64,000 nucleotides of DNA from Paraburkholderia phenazinium. Lineage in GTDB: Bacteria > Pseudomonadota > Gammaproteobacteria > Burkholderiales > Burkholderiaceae. Positions within the stretch are counted from its first letter, which is position 1; every line of letters starts with the position of its first letter. A program made the position numbers and the translations under genes. The notes beneath the pieces are model-generated. The model was not told where the DNA came from, did not search any database, and saw only the letters and a list, made by a program, of their open reading frames with translations. Location of the stretch: contig NZ_FSRU01000002.1 in NCBI RefSeq assembly GCF_900142845.1, positions 1,364,001 to 1,428,000 of the forward strand, written 5' to 3'. This document shows positions 1-11,431 of the stretch, in pieces.

Positions 1-539
1 CGCATCTGGCGAAGAACCCGGTGCATCTGCTGGCGCCCGCGTTGGCCGAACTCGTGGCCGAACGCTGGGACGACGGCAACGAATACTTCCCGCCCACCAC
101 CTGGCAGGTGTCGAACATGCACAGCGGCACCGGCGCGAGCAACGTGATTCCGGGCCACGCGGACGTCATGTTCAATTTCCGCTTTTCGACAGCGAGCACG
201 GTCGAAGGTCTGCAAAGCCGCGTGCATGCGATTCTCGACAGGCACGGCCTCGAATACGATCTGCAGTGGTCGGTGAGCGGCCTGCCGTTTCTCACGCCGC
301 GCGGCGACCTGTCGAACGCGCTTGCCCAGGCGATCAAGGACGAAACCGGCGTGACGACCGAACTGTCGACCACCGGCGGCACCTCCGACGGCCGCTTCAT
401 TGCGCGCATCTGCGAACAGGTGGTCGAATTCGGCCCGCTGAACGCCACCATTCACAAGATCGACGAGCATATCGACGTCACCCATATCGAGCCGCTCAAG
501 AACGTGTACCGCCGCGTGCTCGAACAACTGGTCGCATAA
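1..539 (+). CDS. dapE: Succinyl-diaminopimelate desuccinylase, C-terminal part
   Basis: The gene is cut by the window start; the reading frame is open from base 3 and about 178 residues remain. DapE is the di-zinc M20-type amidohydrolase that removes succinate from N-succinyl-LL-diaminopimelate in lysine and peptidoglycan-precursor synthesis in the cytoplasm. The visible part begins [14 protein letters not shown], typical of the DapE dimerisation domain. It continues through [11 protein letters not shown] and the conserved [10 protein letters not shown] segment, whose histidine is a metal ligand in the family. It ends at TAA 537-539. prmB follows after 27 bases on the same strand, so the two probably share a transcript. 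Confidence 0.93.
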   Translation, partial: HLAKNPVHLLAPALAELVAERWDDGNEYFPPTTWQVSNMHSGTGASNVIPGHADVMFNFRFSTASTVEGLQSRVHAILDRHGLEYDLQWSVSGLPFLTPRGDLSNALAQAIKDETGVTTELSTTGGTSDGRFIARICEQVVEFGPLNATIHKIDEHIDVTHIEPLKNVYRRVLEQLVA

Positions 540-566
540 CCCAAGCCCGCCAAGGACACCCCCGCG

Positions 567-1451
567 ATGACGCTCCCGTTTTCCACCGTCCGCGACCTGC
601 TGCGTTTCGCAGTGACGCGCTTTAACCAGGCCGAACTGTCGTTCGGCCATGTCTCGGCCAACGCTTACGACGAAGCCGCTTACCTGGTGCTGCATACGCT
701 GCATCTGCCGCTGGACCTGCTCGAGCCGTTTCTCGATGCGAAGCTGACCGCGGCGGAAGTCGACGCGGTGCTGAGCGTGATCGAGCGCCGCGCCACCGAG
801 CGCGTGCCGGCGGCCTACATCACGCAGGAAGCGTGGATGCACGGCTTCCACTTTTACGTCGACGAACGCGTGATCGTGCCGCGCTCGTTCATTGGCGAAC
901 TGCTGCAGGACGGTCTGCAGCCGTACGTCGAAGATCCCGAGCAGGTCGGTGCGGTGCTCGAACTGTGCACCGGTTCCGGCTGCCTCGCGATCCTCGCGGC
1001 GCATGCGTTTCCGAATGCGGATATCGATGCGGTCGACCTCTCGAAGCCGGCGCTCGAAGTCGCGACGCGCAACGTCGACGAGTACAAGCTCGACGAGCGC
1101 ATTGCGCTGTTCGAAGGCGACCTGTTCACGCCGCTGCCCGAACGCCGCTACGACGTGATCATCACCAATCCGCCGTACGTCAATGCGGACTCGATGGCCT
1201 CGCTGCCCGCCGAGTACCGGCACGAGCCGGAGATGGCGCTGGCGGGCGGCGCGGACGGCATGGACATCGTGCGCCGGATCATTTCGCAGGCGCGCAACTG
1301 GCTGACCGACGACGGCGTGCTGGTGGTCGAAATCGGCAACGAGCGCGCGAATGTCGAAGCCGCGTTTGGCGGTCTCGATCTCGTGTGGCTGTCCACCAGC
1401 GCGGGTGACGACAATGTGTTCCTGATTCAGGCGGCTGATCTGCCGAGCTGA
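567..1451 (+). CDS. prmB: 50S ribosomal protein L3 glutamine N5-methyltransferase
   Basis: This 294-residue class I SAM-dependent methyltransferase modifies a glutamine of ribosomal protein L3. An N-terminal helical domain is followed by the Rossmann domain. Motif I LELCTGSGCLA lies at about 131-141. The substrate-binding NPPY tetrad is at 201-204 and is followed by VNADSM, which separates PrmB from the release-factor enzyme PrmC. VPRS at about 104-107 is also typical of PrmB. The length is close to the family norm of about 300. The ATG at 567 has AAGGA about ten bases upstream. A weak hairpin (1452-1473) directly follows the stop codon. Confidence 0.94.
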   Translation: MTLPFSTVRDLLRFAVTRFNQAELSFGHVSANAYDEAAYLVLHTLHLPLDLLEPFLDAKLTAAEVDAVLSVIERRATERVPAAYITQEAWMHGFHFYVDERVIVPRSFIGELLQDGLQPYVEDPEQVGAVLELCTGSGCLAILAAHAFPNADIDAVDLSKPALEVATRNVDEYKLDERIALFEGDLFTPLPERRYDVIITNPPYVNADSMASLPAEYRHEPEMALAGGADGMDIVRRIISQARNWLTDDGVLVVEIGNERANVEAAFGGLDLVWLSTSAGDDNVFLIQAADLPS

Positions 1452-1657
1452 TCCGGCGGTCTGATTCGCCGGACTGAAGTATCCGAGGCGCCGCTGGCTG
1501 CCGGTACGCCTTTTCCCCCGTTGCCCCTGCAACGAAATGCAAAGAATCTGCCGAACCCGACCGCAACGCGAACGGGTTCGGTAAGATGAGCGCGATTGAC
1601 TTCTTTGCCGTCACACCGGGCGGTGGGGAAGCGCATCAAAAAATCCTTCGCGCGCCT

Positions 1658-3097
1658 ATGCAATTCGACTTGCTTCATATCGCCCCGCTCGTTGCTCTCG
1701 CCCATCTGCTCGGCGTGATCGCGGCGTGCCATGCCATTCTGAATACGCGCACCTCCCAGGGCGCGGTCGCATGGGCGGTATCGTTAGTGGCTATGCCTTA
1801 TCTGACGCTGGTGCCGTATCTGTTCCTCGGCCGCAGCAAGTTCCAGGGTTACGCCGACGCGCGCCGTCTCGAGAACGAATCGCTGCGCACGCAAGCGCAT
1901 CCTCACGCATGGGACGAGCACGACTCTTCGGCCGGCTACCCTACCGACGCGCTTGGCCACCAGCTCGTGCGCTCCCTCACGCATCTGGGCGGCATGCCGT
2001 TCCTGCCGGGTAATTCGGTGCGCACGCTGGTGAACGGCGAAGCCACCTTCGCCGCGATCCTCGAAGCGATCGACCAGGCACGCAGCTACATCATCGTGCA
2101 GTTCTTTATCGTGCGCGACGACGCGCTCGGCGAGATGCTCAAGGACGCGCTGCTTGCCAAAGCCGCGCAAGGCGTGCGCATCTATTTCCTCTACGACAGC
2201 ATCGGCAGCTTCGATCTGCCGCATCGTTACGTGACGACCTTGCGGGCAGCCGGCGTGGAGGTGCATCCGTTCGCCACCCATCGCCGCTTCGTCAACCGCT
2301 TCCAGCTCAACTTCCGCAATCACCGCAAGATTGTTTCGGTGGATGGCGAGCGGGCGTTTGTCGGCGGCCATAACGTCGGCGTGGAGTATCTCGGCGCCAA
2401 GCCACCGCTCTCGCCGTGGCGCGATACGCATATCGAAGTGCGCGGGCCGGTGATCGCCAGCATCCAGTTCGTGTTCACCGAGGACTGGTACTGGGCCACC
2501 CAGACCCTGCCGTCGTTCGAGATGCCCGCCTACGAACCGAACGGCGAGGGCATGCATTGCATCGTCATGCCGACGGGCCCGGCCGACAAGCAGGAAACCT
2601 GTTCGCTGTTCTTCGTCGAAGCGATCAACGCGGCGCGCGAACGCATCTGGATCACCACGCCGTATCTCGTCCCCGACGAAGCGGTGTTTGCCGCGCTGCG
2701 TCTTGCGGTGCTGCGCGGCGTGGACGTGCGCATCCTGATTCCGAGCCGGCGCGACCATTACGTGGTGTTCGAAGCATCGAAGCTCTACGCCTACGACTCC
2801 GTGCGCGCGGGCATCCGGATCTTCCGCTACCGGCCGGGTTTCCTGCATCAGAAGGTTGTGCTGATCGACAACGTGGCCGCCGCCGTGGGCAGCGCCAATC
2901 TCGACAACCGTTCGTTCCGCCTGAACTTCGAGATCATGGTGCTGACCGTGGACCGCGGCTTTGCCGCCGAGGTCGAAGCGATGCTGTTAAGCGACTTCGC
3001 GCAAGCGTACGAGATCGACCGCAGCGAGTATCGTCAGGCACCGGCGTTCCGGCGCGTGACCATGCATGTGGCCAGGTTGTTTGCGCCGATTCTCTAG
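1658..3097 (+). CDS. cls: Cardiolipin synthase
   Basis: This 479-residue membrane enzyme of the phospholipase D superfamily makes cardiolipin from phosphatidylglycerol. Two hydrophobic N-terminal segments (about 5-25 and 36-57) precede two HKD motifs. The first is HRKIVSVD (H222, K224, D229) and the second is HQKVVLID (H397, K399, D404), each followed by the usual G/S-rich strand. The frame is open upstream to 1586, but the ATG at 1658 gives the family length and puts the first membrane segment at the N-terminus. It faces gpx convergently with only nine bases between the stop codons and no room for a terminator. Confidence 0.93.
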   Translation: MQFDLLHIAPLVALAHLLGVIAACHAILNTRTSQGAVAWAVSLVAMPYLTLVPYLFLGRSKFQGYADARRLENESLRTQAHPHAWDEHDSSAGYPTDALGHQLVRSLTHLGGMPFLPGNSVRTLVNGEATFAAILEAIDQARSYIIVQFFIVRDDALGEMLKDALLAKAAQGVRIYFLYDSIGSFDLPHRYVTTLRAAGVEVHPFATHRRFVNRFQLNFRNHRKIVSVDGERAFVGGHNVGVEYLGAKPPLSPWRDTHIEVRGPVIASIQFVFTEDWYWATQTLPSFEMPAYEPNGEGMHCIVMPTGPADKQETCSLFFVEAINAARERIWITTPYLVPDEAVFAALRLAVLRGVDVRILIPSRRDHYVVFEASKLYAYDSVRAGIRIFRYRPGFLHQKVVLIDNVAAAVGSANLDNRSFRLNFEIMVLTVDRGFAAEVEAMLLSDFAQAYEIDRSEYRQAPAFRRVTMHVARLFAPIL

Positions 3098-3106
3098 GCG
3101 CGCGGC

Positions 3107-3586
3107 TCAGAGCAGCTTCTCGATCTCGCCGGTAATCGCATCAGGCTTCGTCACCGGCGCGTAGCGCTTGACCACCGTGCCGTCGCGCGCCACCAGAAAC
3201 TTGGTGAAGTTCCACTTGATGCCCTCGAGCCCCAGCAGCCCCGGTGCTTCGCCGGTCAGATAGCGGTACAGCGGATGCGCATTCGCACCGTTCACATCGA
3301 TCTTCTCGAACATCGGAAAGCTCACGCCGAAGTTCTTCTCGCAGAAGCTGCCGATCTGCGTCGCGTCGCCCGGTTCCTGCTTGCCGAACTGGTTGCACGG
3401 AAACCCGAGCACGACGAAGTCACGCCCCGCATAGGCTTCGTACAGCTTCTGCAGGCCGGCGTATTGCGGAGTGAAGCCACATTCGCTCGCCGTGTTGACA
3501 ATCAGCAGCACCTTGCCCCGATACTGTTCCAGGCTGACTTCCTCACCGCCGAGCGTGCGCGCCGAGAACGAATAGATCGATGTCAT
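3107..3586 (-). CDS. Glutathione peroxidase family thiol peroxidase
   Basis: This 159-residue thioredoxin-fold peroxidase reduces hydroperoxides. The peroxidatic residue is a cysteine, C36 in NTASECGFTP, where animal enzymes carry selenocysteine. C64-N65-Q66 (FPCNQF) supplies the catalytic glutamine, and W125 lies in KWNFTKF. A second cysteine at 82 (FCEKNF) fits the bacterial and plant type that is usually recycled by thioredoxin rather than glutathione, which is an inference from the family. The ATG at 3586 follows a GGAGACA ribosome-binding site. It is transcribed convergently with cls and divergently from the ABC-F gene. Confidence 0.92.
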   Translation of the reverse strand: MTSIYSFSARTLGGEEVSLEQYRGKVLLIVNTASECGFTPQYAGLQKLYEAYAGRDFVVLGFPCNQFGKQEPGDATQIGSFCEKNFGVSFPMFEKIDVNGANAHPLYRYLTGEAPGLLGLEGIKWNFTKFLVARDGTVVKRYAPVTKPDAITGEIEKLL

Positions 3587-3733
3587 AGGTTGTCTCCGGT
3601 CCCATGCAACATGTTTGACGAAAGGCGTCAGTCTAAGCGAAAAGCTCCCGCGGCACAGTTGGCCGAACGGCCAATCCCGCGCGCACCGCTCCCCGGTCTA
3701 AAATAGCGTTTTTTCCAAGCCGGCCTCCTCTTT

Positions 3734-5698
<1,965 letters not shown>

Positions 5699-5747
5699 CG
5701 TCGCCGGGTGAAGGCCGGCCCCGCGTTTTCTACCTACGAGAGAGAGG

Positions 5748-6845
5748 TTGGCTTTGACGTCTCCCGCTGCATTGCAAGGCCTGCGCGTACTCGATCTGAC
5801 GCGCCTGTTGCCCGGCCCCGTCGCGGCCCTGCGCCTCGCGGAACTGGGCGCGGACGTGCTGAAGATCGAAGCGCCCGGCGCCGGCGACCCCACGCGCACG
5901 ATGCTGCAGGCATCGAGCGATCGGGTTGCCGGCCGCCCCGGCGCCTTCTACCGGATGGTCAACCGCGGCAAGCGCGAGACGCGGCTCGATCTCAAGTCAG
6001 AAGCGGGACGCACCGTGCTGCGTGCGCTCGCACGGGAAGCCGACGTGCTGATCGAGAGCTTCCGGCCGGGCGTGATGGAGCGGCTCGGCATCGGCTACGA
6101 AACGCTGAGCGCGCTCAATCCGAAACTCGTCTACTGCGCGATCAGCGGCTATGGTTCGACCGGTCCCTTCGCCGGTCACGCCGGACACGACCTGAACTAC
6201 ATCGCCTACGCGGGCGTGCTCGAACAACTGGCGAGCCGCGACGGCACGCCGGTCCTGCCGAACTTCCAGATTGCCGACCTGCTGGGCGGCGCCGCGAGCG
6301 CGGTTTCGCAGATTCTCGCCGCGCTGTGGTGCGTGGCGCGCGGCGGCAACGGCCGCTTCGTCGACGTCTCGATGACGCACAGCAGCCACGCGAACAACTT
6401 CCTCGCCCAGGTCTCGCTCGCCAACGACGGCGCCGCGCCGCAGGCCGGCGCCGGCCTGCTGAACGGCGGCGTCGCCTGCTACAACCTGTACCGCACGAAA
6501 GACGGGCGCTGGCTCGCGGTCGCGGCGCTCGAACTCAAGTTCTGGGAAACGCTGTGCCACGCGCTCGACCGCCCGGAGTGGGCGTTCCGCCACTGGAGCG
6601 TCGGCCAGGCCATCGGCGGTCCGGACGCGCTCGCGCTGATCCAGGACCTCGCCGGCCTGATCGCAAGCCGGTCGCTGGAAGATTGGGTACGTTTGCTGGA
6701 GCCGCTCGATTGCTGTGTTTCGCCGGTGCTGACGGCCGCCGAAGCGGCACAGCATCCGCTTTTCAATCCGGAGACGGAGACAGATAGCGAGGCGCAGACC
6801 AGCGCGAGCGAATCACCGGATGAGGCCGGCGGGCTGCCGCAGTAG
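5748..6845 (+). CDS. CaiB/BaiF family CoA-transferase or alpha-methylacyl-CoA racemase
   Basis: This 365-residue class III CoA-transferase fold protein resembles alpha-methylacyl-CoA racemases more than formyl-CoA transferases. The catalytic pair expected for racemases is visible: H147 in GHAGHDLNYIAYAGVL and D177 in FQIADLLGG. The N-terminus GLRVLDLTRLLPGP and the segment RETRLDLKSEAGR are typical CoA-binding regions. The start is TTG at 5748, or TTG at 5754, after a GAGAGAG purine tract. It lies 49 bases after the ABC-F gene on the same strand. Branched-chain acyl-CoA epimerisation for beta-oxidation is the likely role, but the substrate cannot be read from sequence. Confidence 0.82.
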   Translation: MALTSPAALQGLRVLDLTRLLPGPVAALRLAELGADVLKIEAPGAGDPTRTMLQASSDRVAGRPGAFYRMVNRGKRETRLDLKSEAGRTVLRALAREADVLIESFRPGVMERLGIGYETLSALNPKLVYCAISGYGSTGPFAGHAGHDLNYIAYAGVLEQLASRDGTPVLPNFQIADLLGGAASAVSQILAALWCVARGGNGRFVDVSMTHSSHANNFLAQVSLANDGAAPQAGAGLLNGGVACYNLYRTKDGRWLAVAALELKFWETLCHALDRPEWAFRHWSVGQAIGGPDALALIQDLAGLIASRSLEDWVRLLEPLDCCVSPVLTAAEAAQHPLFNPETETDSEAQTSASESPDEAGGLPQ

Positions 6846-6854
6846 AAGCCTCCT

Positions 6855-7118
6855 CTACCGCCGCGGCAAAGTCTGCCGCGGCGCGCGTTCGTCGTCGTAC
6901 AGCATATATTTGCGGCCTTCCACATGCCGGTCGATGGTGGCACGCACTTCATCGGGCGTCACGTTCTCAGCCACGACGCGCCGCGAGATCTGGCCGGTGG
7001 TGTCGATCCACTCGACGATCCGGCACGCTCCGCCCCAAGGCTGGCGGATGGGCGCAGAGACGCGGCAGCCGCGCACCTGCATCGGACGCTCGGTCACGGT
7101 TTCATGAGACTGTTTCAA
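6855..7118 (-). CDS. Small uncharacterised protein, DUF2866-like
   Basis: This 87-residue basic cytoplasmic protein has no signal peptide or membrane segment. It has a conserved-looking core (VRGCRVSAPIRQPWGG, then RIVEWIDTTGQISRR) that I associate with the Burkholderia family DUF2866. The function is unknown. The TTG at 7118 is preferred because AAAAGGA lies seven to eight bases upstream on the minus strand; an ATG at 7082 is an alternative that would remove twelve residues. Its stop lies nine bases from the stop of the CoA-transferase gene (convergent). radA ends 139 bases upstream on the same strand. Confidence 0.7.
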   Translation of the reverse strand: MKQSHETVTERPMQVRGCRVSAPIRQPWGGACRIVEWIDTTGQISRRVVAENVTPDEVRATIDRHVEGRKYMLYDDERAPRQTLPRR

Positions 7119-7257
7119 GGCGCGATCCTTTTCCGCTTGAGGGATGGCAGACCCGCCCAGCTTAGGGAATACGCGCGTTGCGTTGGTTACAGGCTCAAGG
7201 GAGTTATTTACGGAGCATTACTTGGCAAAGGCGGCTTCAATGCACCGCGAACGCGCC

Positions 7258-8634
7258 CTACTCAAGGGTCCTGATCCGGTCGATCGCCTGTTCGAGCCGG
7301 TCGACAGCAATAACCTGTAAGCCGTCGATGGGCTGCTTGGGTGCGTTTGCCTTCGGAATCAGCGCAATCGAAAAACCCAGCTTGGCGGCTTCCTTGAGCC
7401 GGTCCTGGCCACGCGGCGACGGTCGGATTTCGCCCGCCAGCCCCACTTCGCCGAACACGATCAAGCCCTTCGGCAGCGCCTTGTTGCGCATCGACGAATG
7501 GATCGCCAGCAGCACCGCGAGGTCGGCGGCCGGCTCGGTGATCTTGACGCCGCCCACCGCATTCAGGAACACGTCCTGATCGAAGCAGGCAATGCCGGCA
7601 TGCCGGTGCAGCACGGCGAGCAGCATCGCCAGCCGGTTCTGTTCCAGACCCACCGCGAGACGGCGGGGATTGGGCACATTGGCGGCGTCCACCAGCGCCT
7701 GGATTTCGACCAGCAGCGGCCGCGAGCCTTCCTGCGTCACCAGCACGCACGAACCCGGCACGACCTGTTCATGCTGCGACAAGAACAGCGCCGACGGATT
7801 CGCCACGCCGCGCAGGCCGCGCTCGGTCATCGCGAACACGCCCAGTTCGTTGACCGCACCGAAGCGGTTCTTGAACGCGCGCACGAGACGGAACGACGAG
7901 TGCGTGTCGCCCTCGAAATACAGCACGGTGTCGACGATGTGTTCGAGTACGCGCGGACCAGCCAGATTGCCTTCCTTGGTCACGTGGCCGACCATGATGA
8001 TCGCGGTGCCCGACTGCTTGGCAATCCGCGTCAGTTGCGCCGCGCACTCGCGCACCTGGGCGACCGAGCCCGGCGCCGAAGTCAGGGCCTCGGAATAGAC
8101 CGTCTGGATCGAATCGATCACGGCCACGTCGGGCCGTTCGCTTTCGATCGTCGCCTGGATTTTTTCGAGCTGGATTTCGGCGAGGAGCCGCAGTTCGCTC
8201 GCCTTGGAGCCCGGATCGAGCAGTGACAGCCGCTGCGCCCGCAAGGCAATCTGCGCAGCCGATTCTTCGCCGCTGATATAGAGCGCGCGCCGGTCGTGGG
8301 CAATTTCCGCGAGCGACTGGAGCAGCAGCGTCGATTTGCCGATGCCCGGATCGCCGCCGATCAGCACCACACCGCCCGGCACCAGGCCTCCGCCCAATAC
8401 GCGGTCGAATTCGCTGACGCCGGTGGAAAAGCGCGGCACGTCCGACGCTTCGATATCCGCGAGGCGCTGCACCGGCGCGCTCTTCGCCAGCGACTGAAAG
8501 CGGTGCGCGGACGGCGATTCGGCCACCGTCTCCACCAGCGTGTTCCATGCATGACATGCCGGGCACTGGCCCTGCCACTTGGGCGCCTGCCCGCCACATT
8601 CGGTGCAGGTGTACATCGTCTTCTGTTTAGCCAC
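7258..8634 (-). CDS. radA: DNA repair protein RadA
   Basis: This 458-residue RecA-like ATPase promotes branch migration during recombinational repair. An N-terminal four-cysteine zinc finger (CTECGG ... CPAC) is followed by Walker A GGDPGIGKST and the RadA-specific KNRFGAVNELGVF motif. A C-terminal Lon-protease-like domain is visible (GEVGLAGEIRP). The reading frame stays open far upstream, but homology begins at GTG 8634 (MAKQKTMYTC), giving the usual length of about 460. ATG 8616 is a weaker alternative. alr lies 98 bases upstream on the same strand. Confidence 0.94.
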   Translation of the reverse strand: MAKQKTMYTCTECGGQAPKWQGQCPACHAWNTLVETVAESPSAHRFQSLAKSAPVQRLADIEASDVPRFSTGVSEFDRVLGGGLVPGGVVLIGGDPGIGKSTLLLQSLAEIAHDRRALYISGEESAAQIALRAQRLSLLDPGSKASELRLLAEIQLEKIQATIESERPDVAVIDSIQTVYSEALTSAPGSVAQVRECAAQLTRIAKQSGTAIIMVGHVTKEGNLAGPRVLEHIVDTVLYFEGDTHSSFRLVRAFKNRFGAVNELGVFAMTERGLRGVANPSALFLSQHEQVVPGSCVLVTQEGSRPLLVEIQALVDAANVPNPRRLAVGLEQNRLAMLLAVLHRHAGIACFDQDVFLNAVGGVKITEPAADLAVLLAIHSSMRNKALPKGLIVFGEVGLAGEIRPSPRGQDRLKEAAKLGFSIALIPKANAPKQPIDGLQVIAVDRLEQAIDRIRTLE

Positions 8635-8732
8635 GCGCCCTTGCCTGTGAGGTTGATCTATCTGCTGCGACGTCTGTTGTGAGGTCTGTTTCCGGCGCTG
8701 CCTGCAACGCCGGATCAGCGCTGCATGCAGCG

Positions 8733-9803
8733 TTATTCCGCCCGCACCGGCACCCGCGGCGCCACCGCGCACATCAGCTCGTAGCCGATCGTGCCGCACG
8801 CCTGGGCGACGTCGTCGATCGGCAGCGTATTGCCCCACAACTCGACGCGCGAGCCGACGCCCGCCGTCGGACACGGCGTCAGATCGACGGTCAGCATATC
8901 CATCGACACCCGTCCGACAATCCGCGTGCGCACCCCATCGACGATCACCGGCGTGCCTTCCGGCGCAACACGCGGATAGCCGTCCGCGTAGCCGCATGCC
9001 ACCACGCCAATGCGCATCGGCGCACGCGCCTTGAAGATCGAGCCGTAGCCCACGGTCTGGCCCGCGGCGATGCTCTGCACCGCGATCAATTCCGACGCGA
9101 GCGTCATGGCCGGCTGCAGGCCCGTGCCTTCGATGGCCTTCGTCACGCCCGAGGGCGACGCGCCGTACAAGATGATGCCCGGCCGCACCCAGTCGAAATG
9201 CGACGCCGGGTGCCACAGCGTGGCCGCCGAATTGGCCAGGCTGCGCGCCCCCGCGATGCCCTGCGCGCCGCGTTCGAACGCTTCCATCTGCGAGGCGACG
9301 CCGCGTTCGCCGTCCGCGTCCGCGAAATGCGTCATCAGCGTGATCTGCCCCACGCCCTGACACGCGCGCGCCCGTTCCCACGCCGCCCGGAAACGCTCCG
9401 GCGTATAGCCGAGACGGTTCATGCCGCTATTCATTTTCAACTGAATATTGACGGGCTTCGACAGGCGCGCCATTTCCAGCATGCGCAACTGCTCGTCCGA
9501 ATGCAGCGCCGTGCTCAGGCTGTAGCGGTCGATCACGTCGATATCGGTGGGGCGGAAAAAGCCTTCCAGCAACAAAATTGGCCCAGCCCAGCCCAATTCA
9601 CGCAACTTCACCGCTTCTTCGAGGTCGAGCAATCCAAAGCCGTCGGTTGCGCGCAGACCGGGAAAGGCTCTGGCGAGGCCGTGCCCGTAGGCGTTGGCCT
9701 TGACTACCGCCCAGATTTTCGAAGTTGGGGCGTAACGGCGGACGACGGCGAGGTTATTGGCGAGTGCAGCGGTGTGGATCGTGGCTGAGAGGGGGCGCGG
9801 CAT
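8733..9803 (-). CDS. alr: Alanine racemase
   Basis: This 356-residue fold-type III PLP enzyme interconverts L- and D-alanine for peptidoglycan. The PLP lysine is K35 in [11 protein letters not shown] and the opposite catalytic tyrosine is Y253 in VGYGSIFKA. The two-domain architecture is a TIM barrel followed by a beta domain containing [11 protein letters not shown]. Length and motifs are canonical. Whether this is the biosynthetic (alr) or catabolic (dadX) copy cannot be decided, but its neighbour radA favours the housekeeping copy. It is transcribed divergently from lplT across about 218 bases. Confidence 0.93.
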   Translation of the reverse strand: MPRPLSATIHTAALANNLAVVRRYAPTSKIWAVVKANAYGHGLARAFPGLRATDGFGLLDLEEAVKLRELGWAGPILLLEGFFRPTDIDVIDRYSLSTALHSDEQLRMLEMARLSKPVNIQLKMNSGMNRLGYTPERFRAAWERARACQGVGQITLMTHFADADGERGVASQMEAFERGAQGIAGARSLANSAATLWHPASHFDWVRPGIILYGASPSGVTKAIEGTGLQPAMTLASELIAVQSIAAGQTVGYGSIFKARAPMRIGVVACGYADGYPRVAPEGTPVIVDGVRTRIVGRVSMDMLTVDLTPCPTAGVGSRVELWGNTLPIDDVAQACGTIGYELMCAVAPRVPVRAE

Positions 9804-9919
9804 GGGAAATTTTCGTAAAGACGCTTGCGAATCAGGAGCTTACAGTGCGTTTTCAGTGCTCAGGAGCCCGCTGGGCGGTGCGATCAAGGATTCTGCTAGT
9901 CCGAATCCAGCTATTTTCA

Positions 9920-9928
9920 TGATATAAA
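9920..9928 (+). promoter_or_regulatory. Extended -10 promoter element upstream of lplT
   Basis: TGATATAAA at 9920-9928 is an extended -10 (TGn plus TATAAA). It would start transcription near 9935, leaving a leader of about 85 bases to the lplT ATG at 10022. This argues against the upstream in-frame start at 9932. No good -35 is seen. Confidence 0.5.
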
Positions 9929-10021
9929 GCCGTGCGCACAACCCATTTCGAACGGAATAAGCCCGGACGCCTTGCACACGGCCGGGGCGGACGGACCGCA
10001 GCGAGGACAGCATCGCATCAG

Positions 10022-11329
10022 ATGAAAAAAGGTTTTTACACCATCATGGCCGCGCAGTTTTTTTCGTCGCTGGCCGACAATGCGCTTCTGATTGCTGCTA
10101 TTGCACTGCTGAAAGACCTGCATGCCCCGAACTGGATGACGCCGCTGCTCAAGCTGTTCTTTGTGCTGTCGTACGTCGTTCTTGCTGCTTTCGTCGGCGC
10201 CTTCGCCGATTCGCGTCCGAAGGGACGCGTGATGTTCGTCACCAATACCATCAAGGTAGTCGGCTGCTTCACGATGCTGGTCGGCGCGCATCCGCTAATC
10301 GCGTACGGCATTGTCGGATTCGGCGCTGCAGCGTATTCGCCGGCCAAGTACGGCATCCTCACCGAACTGCTGCCGCCTGACCGCCTCGTCGCCGCGAACG
10401 GCTGGATCGAAGGCACCACGGTCGGCTCGATTATTCTCGGCACGGTATTGGGCGGCGCGCTGATCAGTCCGCATATCGCGTCGCACATCCTCAAGCACCA
10501 CATTCCCACCGTCAACACGCCAGCCGAAGCGGCAATGCTCGTGATCATGGCGATCTACGTGATTGCCGCGCTTTTCAATCTGCGCATTCCCGACACCGGC
10601 GCACGCTATCCGCAGCAGGAACGCGGCCCGATCAAGCTCGTCACCGATTTCGCCGACTGCTTCCAGATTCTCTGGCACGACAAGCTCGGCCAGATCTCGC
10701 TCGCCGTCACCACCCTCTTCTGGGGCGCCGGTGCGACCTTGCAGTTCATCGTGCTGAAGTGGGCGGAAGTGTCGCTCGGCATGTCGCTCTCGGAAGGCGC
10801 GATCCTGCAGGCTGTCGTCGCGGTCGGCGTGGCCGCGGGGGCGATCATCGCCGCCTCGCGCGTGCCGCTCAAGAAGTCGCTCTCGGTGCTGCCGGTCGGC
10901 ATCATGATGGGTATCGCGGTGATGATGATGGCCTTCTACACCCGCGATCTGTTCCCGGCGCATTGGGGCATTTACTTCGGCCGCATGCACGTGCCGGGCT
11001 ATCTGATCCTCGCTTATATCTTCCTGATGATCGTCGGCGGCCTGTCCGGTTTTTTCGTGGTGCCGATGAATGCGCTGCTGCAGCATCGCGGCCACGTGCT
11101 GCTTTCAGCCGGCCACTCGATCGCCGTGCAGAACTTCAACGAGAACCTCTCGGTCCTCGTGATGCTGTGCCTCTATGCCGTACTGGTGTGGCTCGACGTG
11201 CCGGTGTCGGCGGTGATCGTGCTGTTCGGCACCTTCGTCTGCGTGATGATGTGGTTCGTGATGCGGCGCCACCAGGCCAACCAGCGCGCGTTCGATTCGG
11301 TCGCCCTGATCGGCGAAGTGAAACACTGA
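10022..11329 (+). CDS. lplT: Lysophospholipid transporter
   Basis: This 435-residue major-facilitator inner-membrane protein has about twelve hydrophobic segments. It matches LplT, which flips lyso-phospholipids inward for re-acylation. Recognisable segments are AAQFFSSLADNALL at the start, GFGAAAYSPAKYGILTELLP, TLFWGAGATLQF, and GGLSGFFVVPMNALLQHRG near the C-terminus. The frame is open to 9932, but the ATG at 10022 (MKKGFYTIMAAQFF) matches the family start and follows the predicted promoter. In many proteobacteria lplT is joined to an acyltransferase (aas); no such partner is seen here. Confidence 0.9.
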   Translation: MKKGFYTIMAAQFFSSLADNALLIAAIALLKDLHAPNWMTPLLKLFFVLSYVVLAAFVGAFADSRPKGRVMFVTNTIKVVGCFTMLVGAHPLIAYGIVGFGAAAYSPAKYGILTELLPPDRLVAANGWIEGTTVGSIILGTVLGGALISPHIASHILKHHIPTVNTPAEAAMLVIMAIYVIAALFNLRIPDTGARYPQQERGPIKLVTDFADCFQILWHDKLGQISLAVTTLFWGAGATLQFIVLKWAEVSLGMSLSEGAILQAVVAVGVAAGAIIAASRVPLKKSLSVLPVGIMMGIAVMMMAFYTRDLFPAHWGIYFGRMHVPGYLILAYIFLMIVGGLSGFFVVPMNALLQHRGHVLLSAGHSIAVQNFNENLSVLVMLCLYAVLVWLDVPVSAVIVLFGTFVCVMMWFVMRRHQANQRAFDSVALIGEVKH

Positions 11330-11431
11330 CGCGCGCCTTTGAGACGCCATTCTGACGCGCTACGCTAAAGCGCCGGAATGCACGCATGCGGGATGCGCGC
11401 CGCGCCCGCGCTTCTTTCTTTCCAGCCTCCC

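Noticed and set aside
1452..1473. Hairpin TCCGGCG / CGCCGGA directly after prmB as a terminator
   Set aside because: Only seven pairs and no following T-run.
1784..2848. Long minus-strand frames opposite cls, and similar long frames opposite the ABC-F, alr, xylB, yejA and lysC genes
   Set aside because: Codon-bias shadows of recognised genes; no motifs, no ribosome-binding sites.
3470..3490. Selenocysteine in the glutathione peroxidase
   Set aside because: The active-site codon encodes cysteine and the frame has no internal TGA.
8635..9381. N-terminal extension of the radA frame upstream of 8634
   Set aside because: It overlaps alr in another frame on the same strand and has no RadA homology; the zinc finger starts immediately after 8634.
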